In this document: positions 48,991-60,200 of the stretch, piece by piece
Numbering within the stretch: position 1 is the first letter of the stretch
Layout of the letters: every line of letters begins with the position of its first letter
Source: Pseudomonas sp. DC1.2
Lineage (GTDB): Bacteria; Pseudomonadota; Gammaproteobacteria; Pseudomonadales; Pseudomonadaceae
Length of the DNA: 64,000 bases
Direction: 5' to 3'
Assembly (NCBI RefSeq): GCF_034351645.1
Contig: NZ_CP133782.1
Span: 315,001-379,000, forward strand
Translations under genes and position numbers: made by a program
The notes under the pieces: generated by a model
Seen by the model: only the letters and a program-made list of their open reading frames with translations
The model's database searches: none
Told to the model about the DNA's origin: nothing

Positions 48991-50666
48991 GCATCGACGG
49001 TCTCCAGTAAAATCCGTCCACTGGAGCAGGTGGCGCTGTCATTGCGGTAGGCAAAGTACAGCTTGCTGCGTTCCGGATCGAACCGCAGGTGTAGCTGGAT
49101 TTCATCGCCAGGACGCACCAGTTGCTGGAATTTCAGCACTTCCATGCCGCCGAATTTGGCTGGCAGGTTCATCAACTGCTGACCCAGGCTAAACGCCCAA
49201 TCGACTTGCACCACCCCGGGCAATACCGGTGCCGTGGGGAAATGGCCGCTGAAGTAAGCCAGGTCCGGTGGCACGGCCAGTTGCAGGCTCCATTCGCCGT
49301 CGGTTTCGACCTGCTCCAGCACATGCGGCGCTTTGGGGCGCGGCGTCAGCAGCAGGGCGTCGACGTCGCTCTGGGGCAGCTTGCCCTGAGCGTTCAATGG
49401 CAACTGGTGCAGCAAGCGCCAACGCCGTGGCAAGGCCAGGGCTTCGCAATGCTGACTCAAGTGCTGACGCAACGTTTGAGTCAGGGCTCGGCGTCCCTGA
49501 TTACGCAGCGCGTGTAGCCCTTGGTCGCTGAGCACCAGCAGTGCGCCGAGTGAGGCACGGTTTTCCTGAACCACGCCGAGGCGCGCTTCGGCCACCCAGT
49601 CGTGGGCGGTCAACGCCTGTTCAAGCATGGGGAGCGAGATACGTTTTTCTTCCAGTTTGACGATTCGGTCCAGCCGGCCCAGCAGTTCGAAACGGCCGTC
49701 GGCAGCCATCCGTGCGGCGTCGGCGCTGTGTTCGATGTGGCCGAGGGGCAAGTACGGCGAAGCGATGAGCAGGGCGCCGTCGTGGTCCTGACTCAGTTCG
49801 ATGTCTGCAAAAGGTTGCCAGAGGTCGTGACCTTGGCGCCAGGCAATGCCGCCCGTTTCCGAGCTGCCGAAAATTTCCGTTGGCCACTGCTGCAAGCGTT
49901 GGTGCAGGCTACGCGCGGCTTCGATGTGCAGGACGCCTCCGGATGAGAACACCCGGCGCACGCTGCTCAAGGCTGGCCAGTCGAGGTTATCGCCCATGCG
50001 TTTGAGCAGCGCCGGGCTGGCGACCCAGGCAAAAGTCGGGTGTTCACGGCTGGCGCGCTGCATGTCCTCGGCAAAAGCCATTTGTTTGCGCACAAACGGG
50101 CGCCCGGCGCACAACGGCCACAGCGCGCGGAACAGCAATCCATAGATATGTTGCGTGGCGACGCTGCCGATGATGCAGGCTGCGCCAAGCTCGGCGCCCC
50201 ATAGGCGCTCCAGTGCTTCAACTTCATTGGCCAGTTGTCGTAGGGTTTTGTCGATACGCTTGGGCGCGCCGCTTGACCCTGACGTACACAGGCTGAGCTG
50301 ACAGTGATCGAGGTCGAACGCGGCGGCTGCCAGCGGTGGGCCGCGAACATCAAGCAGGTGCGTGTCGTCGGCCTGGTCAGTCAGCCACAGCTGCACTTCG
50401 CTCGACCAGCGCTCGCGCGTTTGCACTTGCAAATCGGCGGGCAGCAGCACGCTGACCCCGGCGCGCCAGGCACCTAGCAAGGCAATCGTCAGGTCGGCGG
50501 CGTCCTCAAGGTGTACGGCAATGCGCTGCACGCCCAGCGCTTGCAGGCCGGCGGCCAGGCTCAGGGCTTGTTCGCAGAGCTGTGCGTGGTTCAGGTTCGG
50601 TTCGGCGGTGACGCCGCGTTCCTGTTGCGCCTTGAGCAGCAGGTGCTCAAGTTTTATCCAACTCAT
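48987..50666 (-). CDS. Acyl-activating AMP ligase fused to a hotdog dehydratase
   Basis: 559 aa. The N-terminal adenylation domain (to about 440) shows the core LCTSGSSGAPKRIDKT near 140 and FGSSETGGIAWR near 280; it would activate the aromatic starter and load it on an ACP. The last 115 residues form a FabA/FabZ-like domain with FSGHFPTAPVLPGVVQVDWA. In E. coli the ligase and this dehydratase are encoded by separate adjacent genes. ATG 50666 overlaps the preceding stop (ATGA), excluding the 11 longer codons. Confidence 0.85.
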   Translation of the reverse strand: MSWIKLEHLLLKAQQERGVTAEPNLNHAQLCEQALSLAAGLQALGVQRIAVHLEDAADLTIALLGAWRAGVSVLLPADLQVQTRERWSSEVQLWLTDQADDTHLLDVRGPPLAAAAFDLDHCQLSLCTSGSSGAPKRIDKTLRQLANEVEALERLWGAELGAACIIGSVATQHIYGLLFRALWPLCAGRPFVRKQMAFAEDMQRASREHPTFAWVASPALLKRMGDNLDWPALSSVRRVFSSGGVLHIEAARSLHQRLQQWPTEIFGSSETGGIAWRQGHDLWQPFADIELSQDHDGALLIASPYLPLGHIEHSADAARMAADGRFELLGRLDRIVKLEEKRISLPMLEQALTAHDWVAEARLGVVQENRASLGALLVLSDQGLHALRNQGRRALTQTLRQHLSQHCEALALPRRWRLLHQLPLNAQGKLPQSDVDALLLTPRPKAPHVLEQVETDGEWSLQLAVPPDLAYFSGHFPTAPVLPGVVQVDWAFSLGQQLMNLPAKFGGMEVLKFQQLVRPGDEIQLHLRFDPERSKLYFAYRNDSATCSSGRILLETVDA

Positions 50667-51208
50667 GAGTGGCCTCGTACTCGTTGTCGTATCAGCCATT
50701 CAATGGCAAACATCAGGCCGATCAATCCATAGGAAATCAGGCCCGTGTACAACATCCACCAGCTCAGCGGTGCCCAAAGGGTCAGCGCGGCGGCGCACAA
50801 TCCGTTGCAGAGAAAAAACACACTCCAGGCCACCGTGACCTGGCGGGTGTAGCGGATACCCTTGGGTGGCAGGCGTGGTTCGCGCAGACGCGCCAGGCGC
50901 TCTACCATCGGCGGGCCGTATTTCAGACTCACGGTGAACAGCACCCACATAAAGCCGCTGATCAACACCGGGTACCACCGCAGCAGCAGCGGGCTGTCGA
51001 ACAGCGCCAACAGCAGGCAAAACACCATAGCGACGGTGGCCATCCACAGGCTTCCTGGCCGTCGCACACCGGTGAGTGCGCGCGCCAGCCACAGGCTGCC
51101 CAGCAGCAACCCGAATTGCCAAGGGGCAAAGTGTTGCATGCCGAAATACACCGCAAAGGGGTACAGCAGGCCCGCGAGCAGCAGGCCAAGGCCGATCACT
51201 CGCCTCAT
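50663..51208 (-). CDS. Polyene-cluster membrane protein (COG4648-like)
   Basis: 181 aa with about five membrane segments (LGLLLAGLLYPFAVYFGM, ATVAMVFCLLLALFDS, VAWSVFFLCNGLCAAALTLWA, WWMLYTGLISYGLIGLMFAIEWL). Such proteins sit between the ACP and ligase genes of aryl-polyene clusters; no biochemical role is known to me. Overlaps the upstream ACP gene by 4 nt. Confidence 0.72.
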   Translation of the reverse strand: MRRVIGLGLLLAGLLYPFAVYFGMQHFAPWQFGLLLGSLWLARALTGVRRPGSLWMATVAMVFCLLLALFDSPLLLRWYPVLISGFMWVLFTVSLKYGPPMVERLARLREPRLPPKGIRYTRQVTVAWSVFFLCNGLCAAALTLWAPLSWWMLYTGLISYGLIGLMFAIEWLIRQRVRGHS

Positions 51209-51459
51209 GCGGCCGGTTGGACCAGGCGGTAGACCGCCTCGACCACGTCACTGACGGTACGCACCGCTTTGAATTCTTCGGCGGCGATTTTTTTGCCGGT
51301 CTGGCGCTTGATGTGATCGATCAGGTCGACGGCGTCGATGCTGTCGATTTCCAGGTCCTGATACAGATTGGAGGTCAGCGTCACACGCTCGGGCTCCAGC
51401 TCGAACAATTCGACCAGGGCATCGCGCAGGGTGTTGAAGATATCGTCACGAGTTTGCAT
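51205..51459 (-). CDS. Acyl carrier protein, second
   Basis: 84 aa. Phosphopantetheine site Ser40 in LEIDSIDAVDLIDHI. Acidic four-helix protein carrying intermediates of the polyene chain. It starts 9 nt after the other ACP gene. Confidence 0.9.
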   Translation of the reverse strand: MQTRDDIFNTLRDALVELFELEPERVTLTSNLYQDLEIDSIDAVDLIDHIKRQTGKKIAAEEFKAVRTVSDVVEAVYRLVQPAA

Positions 51460-51468
51460 GGTCCGGTC

Positions 51469-51729
51469 TCAAGCTGCCTGTTTTGCAGTGACGAACGCCG
51501 CAAGGCTCGCCACGTTGCTGAAGTGATTACGGGTGTCCTTGGCGTCAGCATCGATTTTGATGCCGTACTTTTTCTGGATCGCCAGGCCCAGCTCCAGGGC
51601 ATCCACCGAGTCCAGGCCCAGGCCTTCGCCGAACAGCGTCTGGTGATCACCGATGTCATCCACGCTGATGTCTTCGAGGCCCAGGGCGTCGATGATCAGC
51701 AGTTTTATCTCACGGTATAGATCGCTCAT
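51469..51729 (-). CDS. Acyl carrier protein, first
   Basis: 86 aa. Phosphopantetheine site Ser41 in LGLDSVDALELGLAI. Sequence distinct from the second ACP, so one may carry the aryl starter and the other malonyl or the growing chain. Overlaps the acyltransferase gene by 20 nt. Confidence 0.9.
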   Translation of the reverse strand: MSDLYREIKLLIIDALGLEDISVDDIGDHQTLFGEGLGLDSVDALELGLAIQKKYGIKIDADAKDTRNHFSNVASLAAFVTAKQAA

Positions 51730-52519
51730 CTTCGGCGAGCTCCTTAATAAAGTAGTGGTGCAAATAGTCGTTGAGCTTGCGCGAAGCTTGAGGCGCAGGG
51801 CCCAGCGCTGCGAAGGCCTGTGGGTCTATATCGGCCCCGACACGAAAACTGAAGTGAACGCGGCGTTTTGGGATCCTATACCAGGGTTCGGCCTTGGTCA
51901 GCGTGGTCGGGCTGACCTTGATGATCACCGGGGTGAGGATTTTCGCACCGCGCAAGGCGATTGCCGCTCCCCCCCGATGAAAGGCCGGTGGCTGGCCGGG
52001 TTGGGTGCGTGTGCCTTCGGGGAAAATGATCAGGGTCTGGCCGCTTTTCAGCGCGTCGGCCGCGGCGTCTAGCATGTCCATGCTGCCGTCGTTGCTGATG
52101 TAGTCGGTACGACGCAGCGGGCCGCGGGTGAAGGGGTTCTCCCAGAGGCTTTTCTTGACCACGCAGTTGGCGTGGCGGACCAGGCCGATCAGGAACACCA
52201 CGTCGATCAGCGACGGGTGGTTGGCGATGATCATCTGCCCCGGCCGCCCGAGTTTTTCCGCGCCCTGGATGTCGTAGGTCAGGACCCCGGTGCGGGCCAT
52301 GAAGCGGACGAAGAACCAGAACAAGCGGCTGACGGTTTTTCGCGCCCTCAGCCTGTGCGCCTGGGCATCGCCCGGCAGGCAACCCAGCAGCGGAAAAACC
52401 AGAACCCGCAAGCACAAGCCGCCCAACCCGAACAGGGTAAAGCTTGCGGCGGTGGCCAGCAGGCGCCAGTAGTAGGCGTCGCGGTTTTTTCCGGTTACGG
52501 GTTGCGTTGCCAGGTCCAT
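51710..52519 (-). CDS. PlsC-like lysophospholipid acyltransferase
   Basis: 269 aa. N-terminal membrane segment (about 24-46), NHPSLID at 100-106 (the NHx4D catalytic motif) and FPEGTRT near 168. Would acylate a glycerol- or sugar-based acceptor as part of the membrane anchor for the pigment. Overlaps the upstream gene by 25 nt. Confidence 0.87.
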   Translation of the reverse strand: MDLATQPVTGKNRDAYYWRLLATAASFTLFGLGGLCLRVLVFPLLGCLPGDAQAHRLRARKTVSRLFWFFVRFMARTGVLTYDIQGAEKLGRPGQMIIANHPSLIDVVFLIGLVRHANCVVKKSLWENPFTRGPLRRTDYISNDGSMDMLDAAADALKSGQTLIIFPEGTRTQPGQPPAFHRGGAAIALRGAKILTPVIIKVSPTTLTKAEPWYRIPKRRVHFSFRVGADIDPQAFAALGPAPQASRKLNDYLHHYFIKELAEDERSIP

Positions 52520-53214
52520 ACACGATTTTTCCAGGCATGTTGGCAGGTTGACTGCTGGCCGAGCAGGGTACGCAGTAGATTCAGGGCGTGAGGCCAGTGA
52601 ACGTTGGACAACGCTTGCTGAGTGCTGTTCAGGGACAACTGCCAGTCGTTGCCGGGGGTGAGCAACAGACCCACCGCGTAAGGGAACGGCACATCGTCGA
52701 TCCAGGTCGAGTAGGCTTCGGGCGGTTGCTCCTCGGTGACCACCAGCAATACGGCCGGCGCGCCTTCGGCCAGCAGCGCCGCTGCCTCCAGCATGCCGTG
52801 CTCAAGGCCATCGCCAGCAGCGGCCAGAGCGGTCATTTCGCTGGTTTCGCCGCGCATGATCGACCACAGGCCGATGACCGCGTTGTGTACCGAGAGGCTG
52901 AATTGAGTCGGCGACAACGGCTGCTCGGTGGCTAGATCGCTAAGAATATCGAAGGTGCGCGGGGTTTCACCGTGGCGCGAAATAAAGACCAGTGGTAGGT
53001 CTTGCCGACCATCGGCTAATGGCCAGCCGACACTGAAAGCCATCCGTGCCAAGCGGCTGAGACGTCGGCGCTGCATGGCGGGCAGAAATGATACGTCGGG
53101 GGCAGCATCGCTGGCCTGGAGCGCGACCGGTTGCCGGCACCATGCTTGCCAATCGTCCACGCTTTCGAGCCCAGGGGCCCATGCGCGCCATTGGGCGATG
53201 TTGAAGTTGATCAC
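52495..53214 (-). CDS. Short ketosynthase-like protein (chain-length-factor type)
   Basis: 239 aa, first gene of the operon. It begins INFNIAQWRAWAPGLESVDDWQAW and contains LSPTQFSLSVHNAVIGLWSI; it is shorter than a full ketosynthase and shows no Cys-His-His triad. This matches the proteins labelled ketosynthase chain-length factor in aryl-polyene clusters, thought to pair with an active synthase. GTG start at 53214 preceded by GGGATGA at about 13 nt, a loose ribosome site. Confidence 0.75.
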   Translation of the reverse strand: MINFNIAQWRAWAPGLESVDDWQAWCRQPVALQASDAAPDVSFLPAMQRRRLSRLARMAFSVGWPLADGRQDLPLVFISRHGETPRTFDILSDLATEQPLSPTQFSLSVHNAVIGLWSIMRGETSEMTALAAAGDGLEHGMLEAAALLAEGAPAVLLVVTEEQPPEAYSTWIDDVPFPYAVGLLLTPGNDWQLSLNSTQQALSNVHWPHALNLLRTLLGQQSTCQHAWKNRVWTWQRNP

Positions 53215-53841
53215 AAAAATTCATCCCGCCCCTGCGGGCTTGCTTGACGGTGCGAGTTACAAAAAAATGCAACAGACCTTGCGTGGCGCTTAGCGCCCAC
53301 TGGTGGGCATTATCCCGGTGCGGCGGGCGCGTAGCAAATACTGGTTACATTTTGCGCAATGAAACTCACCGGTTGATTTTTGGTAAAGCTGTCGTATGGC
53401 CATTATCCACATTGCAGCGGGCCGATCTGTCGGCCAAGTCTGTGTTCAGCGCATGAGTTCGCGCTTTTTTCACTAAGAGATTACGCCTGGCGCTGTAGGA
53501 GTGAGTCGGCAGGGCTCGGGGGAAATCGTGCGCCAAGATTCCCCGGCCTGTCGTGGTGACTTGAGCTTCCCGTTTTCTAGCGTGTGAGGAGAAGACGATG
53601 ATTGCGTGCCTCAACCGGGCGTCAGGCGGTTTCCTGACATCGCGTCAGGCCAGGGACTCTTTCTGCATTCTCTGAGGTTTAGGCGTCAATCTGTATGGCC
53701 TGAACCTGGCAGGCCGAATGCTTAGCGTATGATTTTGTGCGTTTTCTCTATCGTTCGCTGTAGTACCTTTGTCCGCGAGGTAGCTAAGCAGCGCCGTGGA
53801 CTACTACACTCGGGCCTTCTTTGGTACACGGAGGTTTTGAC
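53215..53841. other. Long divergent noncoding region
   Basis: 627 bp between the polyene operon (minus) and the ParA-like gene (plus) with no gene I can support. It must hold the operon promoter. Seen: hairpins CCCGC-ccct-GCGGG near 53225, GGCCGA-tctg-TCGGCC at 53420-53435 and GGCCTG-aacctgg-CAGGCC near 53700. A bacterial small RNA gene would fit in the right half, but nothing proves one. Confidence 0.45.
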
Positions 53842-54612
53842 ATGCGGCGCGTGGTGTTCAATCAGAAAGGCGGCGTGGGTAAGTCCAGCATTGCCTGCAA
53901 TCTGGCAGCGGTCAGTGCCAGTGAGGGTTATCGCACCCTGTTGGTGGATCTCGACGCTCAGGCCAATTCGACTCAGTACCTGACGGGCCTGACCGGTGAT
54001 GACATTCCCATGGGCATCGCGGACTTCTTCAAGCAGATATTGTCTTCCGGGCCGTTTTCGAAGAAAAACCAGGTGGATATCTACGAAACCCCGTTCGATA
54101 ACCTCCACGTCATCACTGCCACCGCCGAGTTGGCCGACTTGCAGCCCAAGCTTGAGGCCAAACACAAGATCAATAAGCTGCGCAAACTGCTCGACGAGCT
54201 GAGCGAAGACTACGACCGGATTTACCTCGACACCCCGCCAGCGCTGAATTTCTATGCCATTTCAGCATTGATTGCGGCTGATCGTGTGCTCATTCCTTTC
54301 GACTGCGACAGCTTCTCCCGTCAGGCGCTGTATGGCTTGCTGGCGGAAATCGAGGAGTTAAAGGAAGACCATAACGAAGGGCTGGAAGTGGAAGGCATTG
54401 TGGTTAACCAGTACCAGGCCCGAGCCAGCCTGCCTCAGCAAATTCTCGACGAGTTGATTGCTGAAGGCTTGCCGGTGTTACCGGTCTACCTCAGCAGTTC
54501 GGTGCGCATGCGCGAGTCGCACCAGGCCAATACACCGCTGATTCACCTCGATCCGCGGCACAAGTTGACTCAGCAGTTTGTGGCGCTGCATAACCTGCTG
54601 GAAAACGCCTGA
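53842..54612 (+). CDS. ParA-family ATPase
   Basis: 256 aa. Deviant Walker A KGGVGKSS (9-16), [12 protein letters not shown] near 38 and [13 protein letters not shown] near 135. Related to ParA/Soj partition ATPases but without a ParB gene beside it, and the true chromosomal parAB lies near the origin. So an orphan, perhaps placing some cellular complex. The ATG at 53842 has ACGGAGG 7 nt upstream, excluding seven longer codons. A ParA-like gene occupies the equivalent region in PAO1 as I recall. Confidence 0.87.
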   Translation: MRRVVFNQKGGVGKSSIACNLAAVSASEGYRTLLVDLDAQANSTQYLTGLTGDDIPMGIADFFKQILSSGPFSKKNQVDIYETPFDNLHVITATAELADLQPKLEAKHKINKLRKLLDELSEDYDRIYLDTPPALNFYAISALIAADRVLIPFDCDSFSRQALYGLLAEIEELKEDHNEGLEVEGIVVNQYQARASLPQQILDELIAEGLPVLPVYLSSSVRMRESHQANTPLIHLDPRHKLTQQFVALHNLLENA

Positions 54613-54678
54613 TTCAGCTAACGATACCGAACCACTGAGTGAGCAAGATCGCCCCCACATTTTTGATTGGCGCTGATC

Positions 54679-55113
54679 TTAGACCCCCTGGCTACGCAAC
54701 CAGCTCATCAACTGCGGTAACGGGAAGGCCCCGCTCTGACGGGCCACTTCCCGACCGTTCTTGAACAGAATCAGGCTCGGGATCGAGCGAATCCCCAACT
54801 GCGCCGACAACTGCGGATTCGCTTCGCTGTCCAGTTTGGCCAGCCTGCATTGGCCAGCCAACTGCCCCGCCGCCAGCTCGAACACCGGCGCAAATGACTT
54901 GCAAGGCCCGCACCACTCAGCCCAAACGTCCACCAGCAACGGCAGATTACCTTTGATCTGACTGGCGTAATCGCCTTGCTTCAACTCGAATGGCTTGCTC
55001 AGCAGCACCTCGGCCTTGCAACGACCGCATTTCGGATGGTCGCTTAGGCGCTCGGCGGGGATGCGGTTAAGGCCGTTGCAGTGGGGGCAGGGGATTAGCA
55101 GTGGCTCGGACAC
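54679..55113 (-). CDS. trxC: Thioredoxin 2
   Basis: 144 aa. N-terminal zinc finger (Cys9-Cys12, Cys29-Cys32 in CPHC and CGRC) and a thioredoxin domain with active site WCGPC (67-71). Reduces protein disulfides, often under oxidative stress. GTG start at 55113 with GGAGTT upstream; the 21 upstream codons of the open frame do not look coded. Convergent with the ParA gene. Confidence 0.93.
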   Translation of the reverse strand: MSEPLLIPCPHCNGLNRIPAERLSDHPKCGRCKAEVLLSKPFELKQGDYASQIKGNLPLLVDVWAEWCGPCKSFAPVFELAAGQLAGQCRLAKLDSEANPQLSAQLGIRSIPSLILFKNGREVARQSGAFPLPQLMSWLRSQGV

Positions 55114-55267
55114 GCGCGCAACTCCGCAAAAATCGATAAGAAGTAAGGTAAGTGGTGGCGCCGGGGCAAATATCAAGTTACAGGGGCATTGGCGTAAAGG
55201 CAGGAGTGCTTTGATAGCATTGCGCGCGCTTTCGGCCCACGCCGCTCACTAAAGGGAATTTACTGTC

Positions 55268-55696
55268 ATGAGCCACACTAATGAGCCAACTTCGGGCACC
55301 GACTCTACGCCTTACACTGATGCGAGCATGAGTTGTGGTTGTTGTGACTATGCGCTAAAGCCTACGTATGAGCAGGCGTTCAATCTGGTGAAGCTACAGC
55401 CCATCAAATGCGATCAATGCGGTTCGGCGCTGCTGCTTGCTGAAACCGACCGCTTAGTGTTGGACCAGAAACTGCAAACTGCTGCCCGCATGGGTAAATT
55501 GGCGGTGCTGATTCTGGGACCGTACTTCTTAATCGGCTTGGTCTCGAGTATCTACTTCGGTTTCTTTGCCGTCGCGCCGTTTCCAGGGTTCTCGGGCGTA
55601 TTGGTGGTGGGGGGGATTGCTCTGGGGTTCGCTCTAAAGAGCGCCTCCACGGATGACACCCAGCGCCGTTTCGTGCTTTTGACGCACAGTGAGTAG
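55268..55696 (+). CDS. Small membrane protein with N-terminal cysteine clusters
   Basis: 142 aa, not recognised. Cys-rich N-terminus (MSCGCCDYALK, then IKCDQCGSALLL) suggests a small zinc ribbon, followed by two membrane segments (LAVLILGPYFLIGLVSSIYFG and FSGVLVVGGIALGFAL). Start with AAGGGAA 11 nt upstream. It stands alone between trxC and the convergent selO. Confidence 0.65.
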   Translation: MSHTNEPTSGTDSTPYTDASMSCGCCDYALKPTYEQAFNLVKLQPIKCDQCGSALLLAETDRLVLDQKLQTAARMGKLAVLILGPYFLIGLVSSIYFGFFAVAPFPGFSGVLVVGGIALGFALKSASTDDTQRRFVLLTHSE

Positions 55697-55713
55697 CCTG
55701 CTGCCCCAGCGGC

Positions 55714-57210
<1,497 letters not shown>

Positions 57211-57225
57211 CTAGGGATAAGGCGG

Positions 57226-60200
57226 TTAGTCGAGTTTGCTGGTCGGCGGCTCTTCGATGGGCGGCTCTTGTTCAGGCGTGTCGCGGGCGACGATGGTTTT
57301 GTTCTCTTCTTCTACCGGCACCAATTTGTATTCCTGGCCGTGCAGGTTCTTCAAGTAAACCTCCATCTGGCGGAACGAGATATTGATGTGATTATTTTTG
57401 AATTCGCGGTTGATGAAGCGGTTGACCTCGTCGATCACCGGGTTGCGGTCACCGAGGTCGCGCACGTGCATGCGCAACTCATGGTCGAGGGTGCTTTCAC
57501 CAAAGTTCAGGAAGTACACGTGTGGCTCCGGCTCCTTGAGCACGCGCGGGTTTTCCCTGGCGGCTTGCAGCAGTAGCGCTTTGACCAGGTCCAGGTCCGA
57601 GCCGTAATCGACGCCCAGCTTGAGGGTCACACGGGTGATGGTGTCGGTCAGCGACCAGTTGATCAGTTGCCCGGTAATGAACGTCTTGTTCGGGACAATG
57701 ATGTCCTTGCGGTCGAAGTCGGTGATGGTCGTGGCGCGGATGCGGATCTTGCTCACCGTGCCCGACAGGTTGCCGATGGTGATGGTGTCGCCGATCCGGA
57801 CCGGGCGTTCGAACAGGATCATGATGCCGGAGATGAAGTTAGCGAAGATCTCCTGCATCCCGAAACCCAATCCCACCGACAACGCGGCGACCAGCCATTG
57901 CAACTTGTCCCAGCTCACGCCGAGTGTGGACAGGGTCGAGACGAAACCGACGCCGGCAATGACGTAGGACAGCAGCGTGGTGGTGGCGTAGGCGCTGCCC
58001 TGGGCCAGGTTCAGTTTCGACAGCACCAACACTTCCAGCAGACCGGGCAAGTTGCGCGCCAAGGCAAAGGTAATGCCGATGATGATCAGCGCGCCGAGCA
58101 TGTCGCCGATGCTGATCGGCACCATGCTCATGTTGGCGCCGGTGCCGCTGGTGTATTCGTACAGGGTGATGTTGTCCAGGTACGAGAACACCGAGATCAG
58201 GTCAGACCAGACCCAATACAGCGCCGCAATGAAGCCGCCCAGTAGGGCCAGTCGAATCAGTCGCAGCGACTGTTCGTTGACCTTCTCGATGTCCAGGGTT
58301 GGTTCTTCGATCACCGCTTCGCCGTCGCCAGCCTCTTTGGCGGCCTGACGTTTGGTCAGGGCTCGCTGATACGCCAAGCGCCGCGCCGCGACCGCGAGGC
58401 CACGCACGAAGGTTGCCTCGATCACCAGCCACAACATCAGCAGGTACAGGGTGTTGATCAAGCGATCGCTGAGTTTGAGTGCGGTGTAGTAATAGCCGAA
58501 GCACACGGCCACGAACAACGCGATCGGCAGGGCGGTGAACATCACTCCCACCGATTTACGGAACAACGAGGCATTCTGGTGGGCCGGGCTGCTGATCAGC
58601 AAGCGGCTGAGTAACCAGGCCATCAGGGCGTAGCAGGTCAGTACCACCGGCATGCCGAGCACGTCATCGGCCAGTGCCGCCGGTTGCAGTTCGGCCACCG
58701 CGACGACTGCCACCAGCGCGAGTACCACCAGCCCGAGTCGGCGGACCCAGCCCTGAAGAAATTCGACCTGAGGTTTTTCCCAGCGGAAATGCAGTTCGGC
58801 CACGCCACCCGGCGCAAGGATTCGGTAGGCGGTGTAGAACACCAGCCAGGCCTGGGCGATTTGCAGCAGCGCCGCGCCCATGTTGGTGTTCTGTCCTCGG
58901 GCGTCGATCTGCAACGCGTAGCCACACAACGCCAGCCCCAGGGACACCGGCATCGCCAGCAAAATGTTGATCAGAATCGCCTGCGGCGTATGCCACTGGC
59001 TGTCACGTTTGAAGTGGCCGATGTCTTGGTGAACCTTGTTCAGGCGCAAATACAGGTTTCTGCGTCGCCACAGCAACGCACCGATCACCAGCGCCAGAGG
59101 CAGGAATAGCAACGGGCGCTGAATCAGGCCGTCTGTCAGTTCGCTCAGGCTTGAAGCCCAGGGCAGGGTGGTGACCTGCCGTTGCAGACGCTCCGGTACG
59201 CCACGCATCCACTCCAGGTCCAGTGGCTTGTTGCTGGGAATCCAGAACATCTGTTCGTCCAGCGTTGCCCTCAGGCTTTGTGCGGTGCTGAGCAATTGTT
59301 TCTGGTTGAGCTGCAAGGTGATGGATTCGTTGAGCACGGCGCTCAGTTCACGGTTGAGTCGTTCCAGCAGGTCGGCGCGGGTATTGGCCAGTTCCAGCAG
59401 GCTCTTGCGCAGTTGTGGGGTGACTTGCTCGGGCGGTTGGGTGGTCAGCAGGTTATCGACGTAGGTCGCGGGGCTGCTGAGCAACTCTCGTTGTTGGCTG
59501 ACTTCGAACTGATACAGCCGGATGTCGGCAATCTGGTCCGCCAGGTCGCGGTCGAGCTTGAGGCGCGGCAGGGCCTGTTTCTGTTTGTAGAGAATCTTCG
59601 ACAGCAGCAGGCTGCCCTTGAGTACGTTGATCTGTTCATCCAGGGCCGAGTCGCTCTGGGTCACGCTGTCCAGTTGCTGCTTGGTCTGCAGGTTCTGCTG
59701 CGTGACTTCGTTGAGCCGGTCGGTACTTTTGAGCAGGTAGTCAGACAGCTTGAGGTTGGCGGCGCTTTCGGTGGCGAGCAGGGTGCTGCTGCCGGACTTC
59801 TGCGCTTCGATGGACTGTTGGGTCACCGTCTCCTGGGATTGTGCCAGGCGCTTCTGATTGATCAGGGTTTGCAGTTCCTGGATTTCCTGGTCCAGGCGGT
59901 TGGATTTCTCCGTGAGCAAGTCATGCTCGCTGTTACCCAGATCCTGCAACTGGCTGTTGCCGGCCAGTTCCTGGCGACGCAGCGGAATCAGGGCGTTCAA
60001 GGCCGCGAGTTCGGCATTGAGCTGATCGCGCTGCTCGGGGCTCAGGGGTTTGCCGTTGTCGCGGCCGGCTTTCAGCGTGCTGTTGATCTGCTGAATGCGT
60101 GTCTGGCTGTTGGCAATCTCGGCCTGGGCGCGCTCCGGTCGGGTCTGGGCCGTAATGATCAGACTGTTGGCTTCGGCCAGGGCTTTCTGCAGATCGCTTT

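Noticed and set aside
53842..54612. Plasmid or chromosomal partition locus
   Set aside because: No parB gene or parS-like palindrome is next to it; it is an orphan ParA-family gene.
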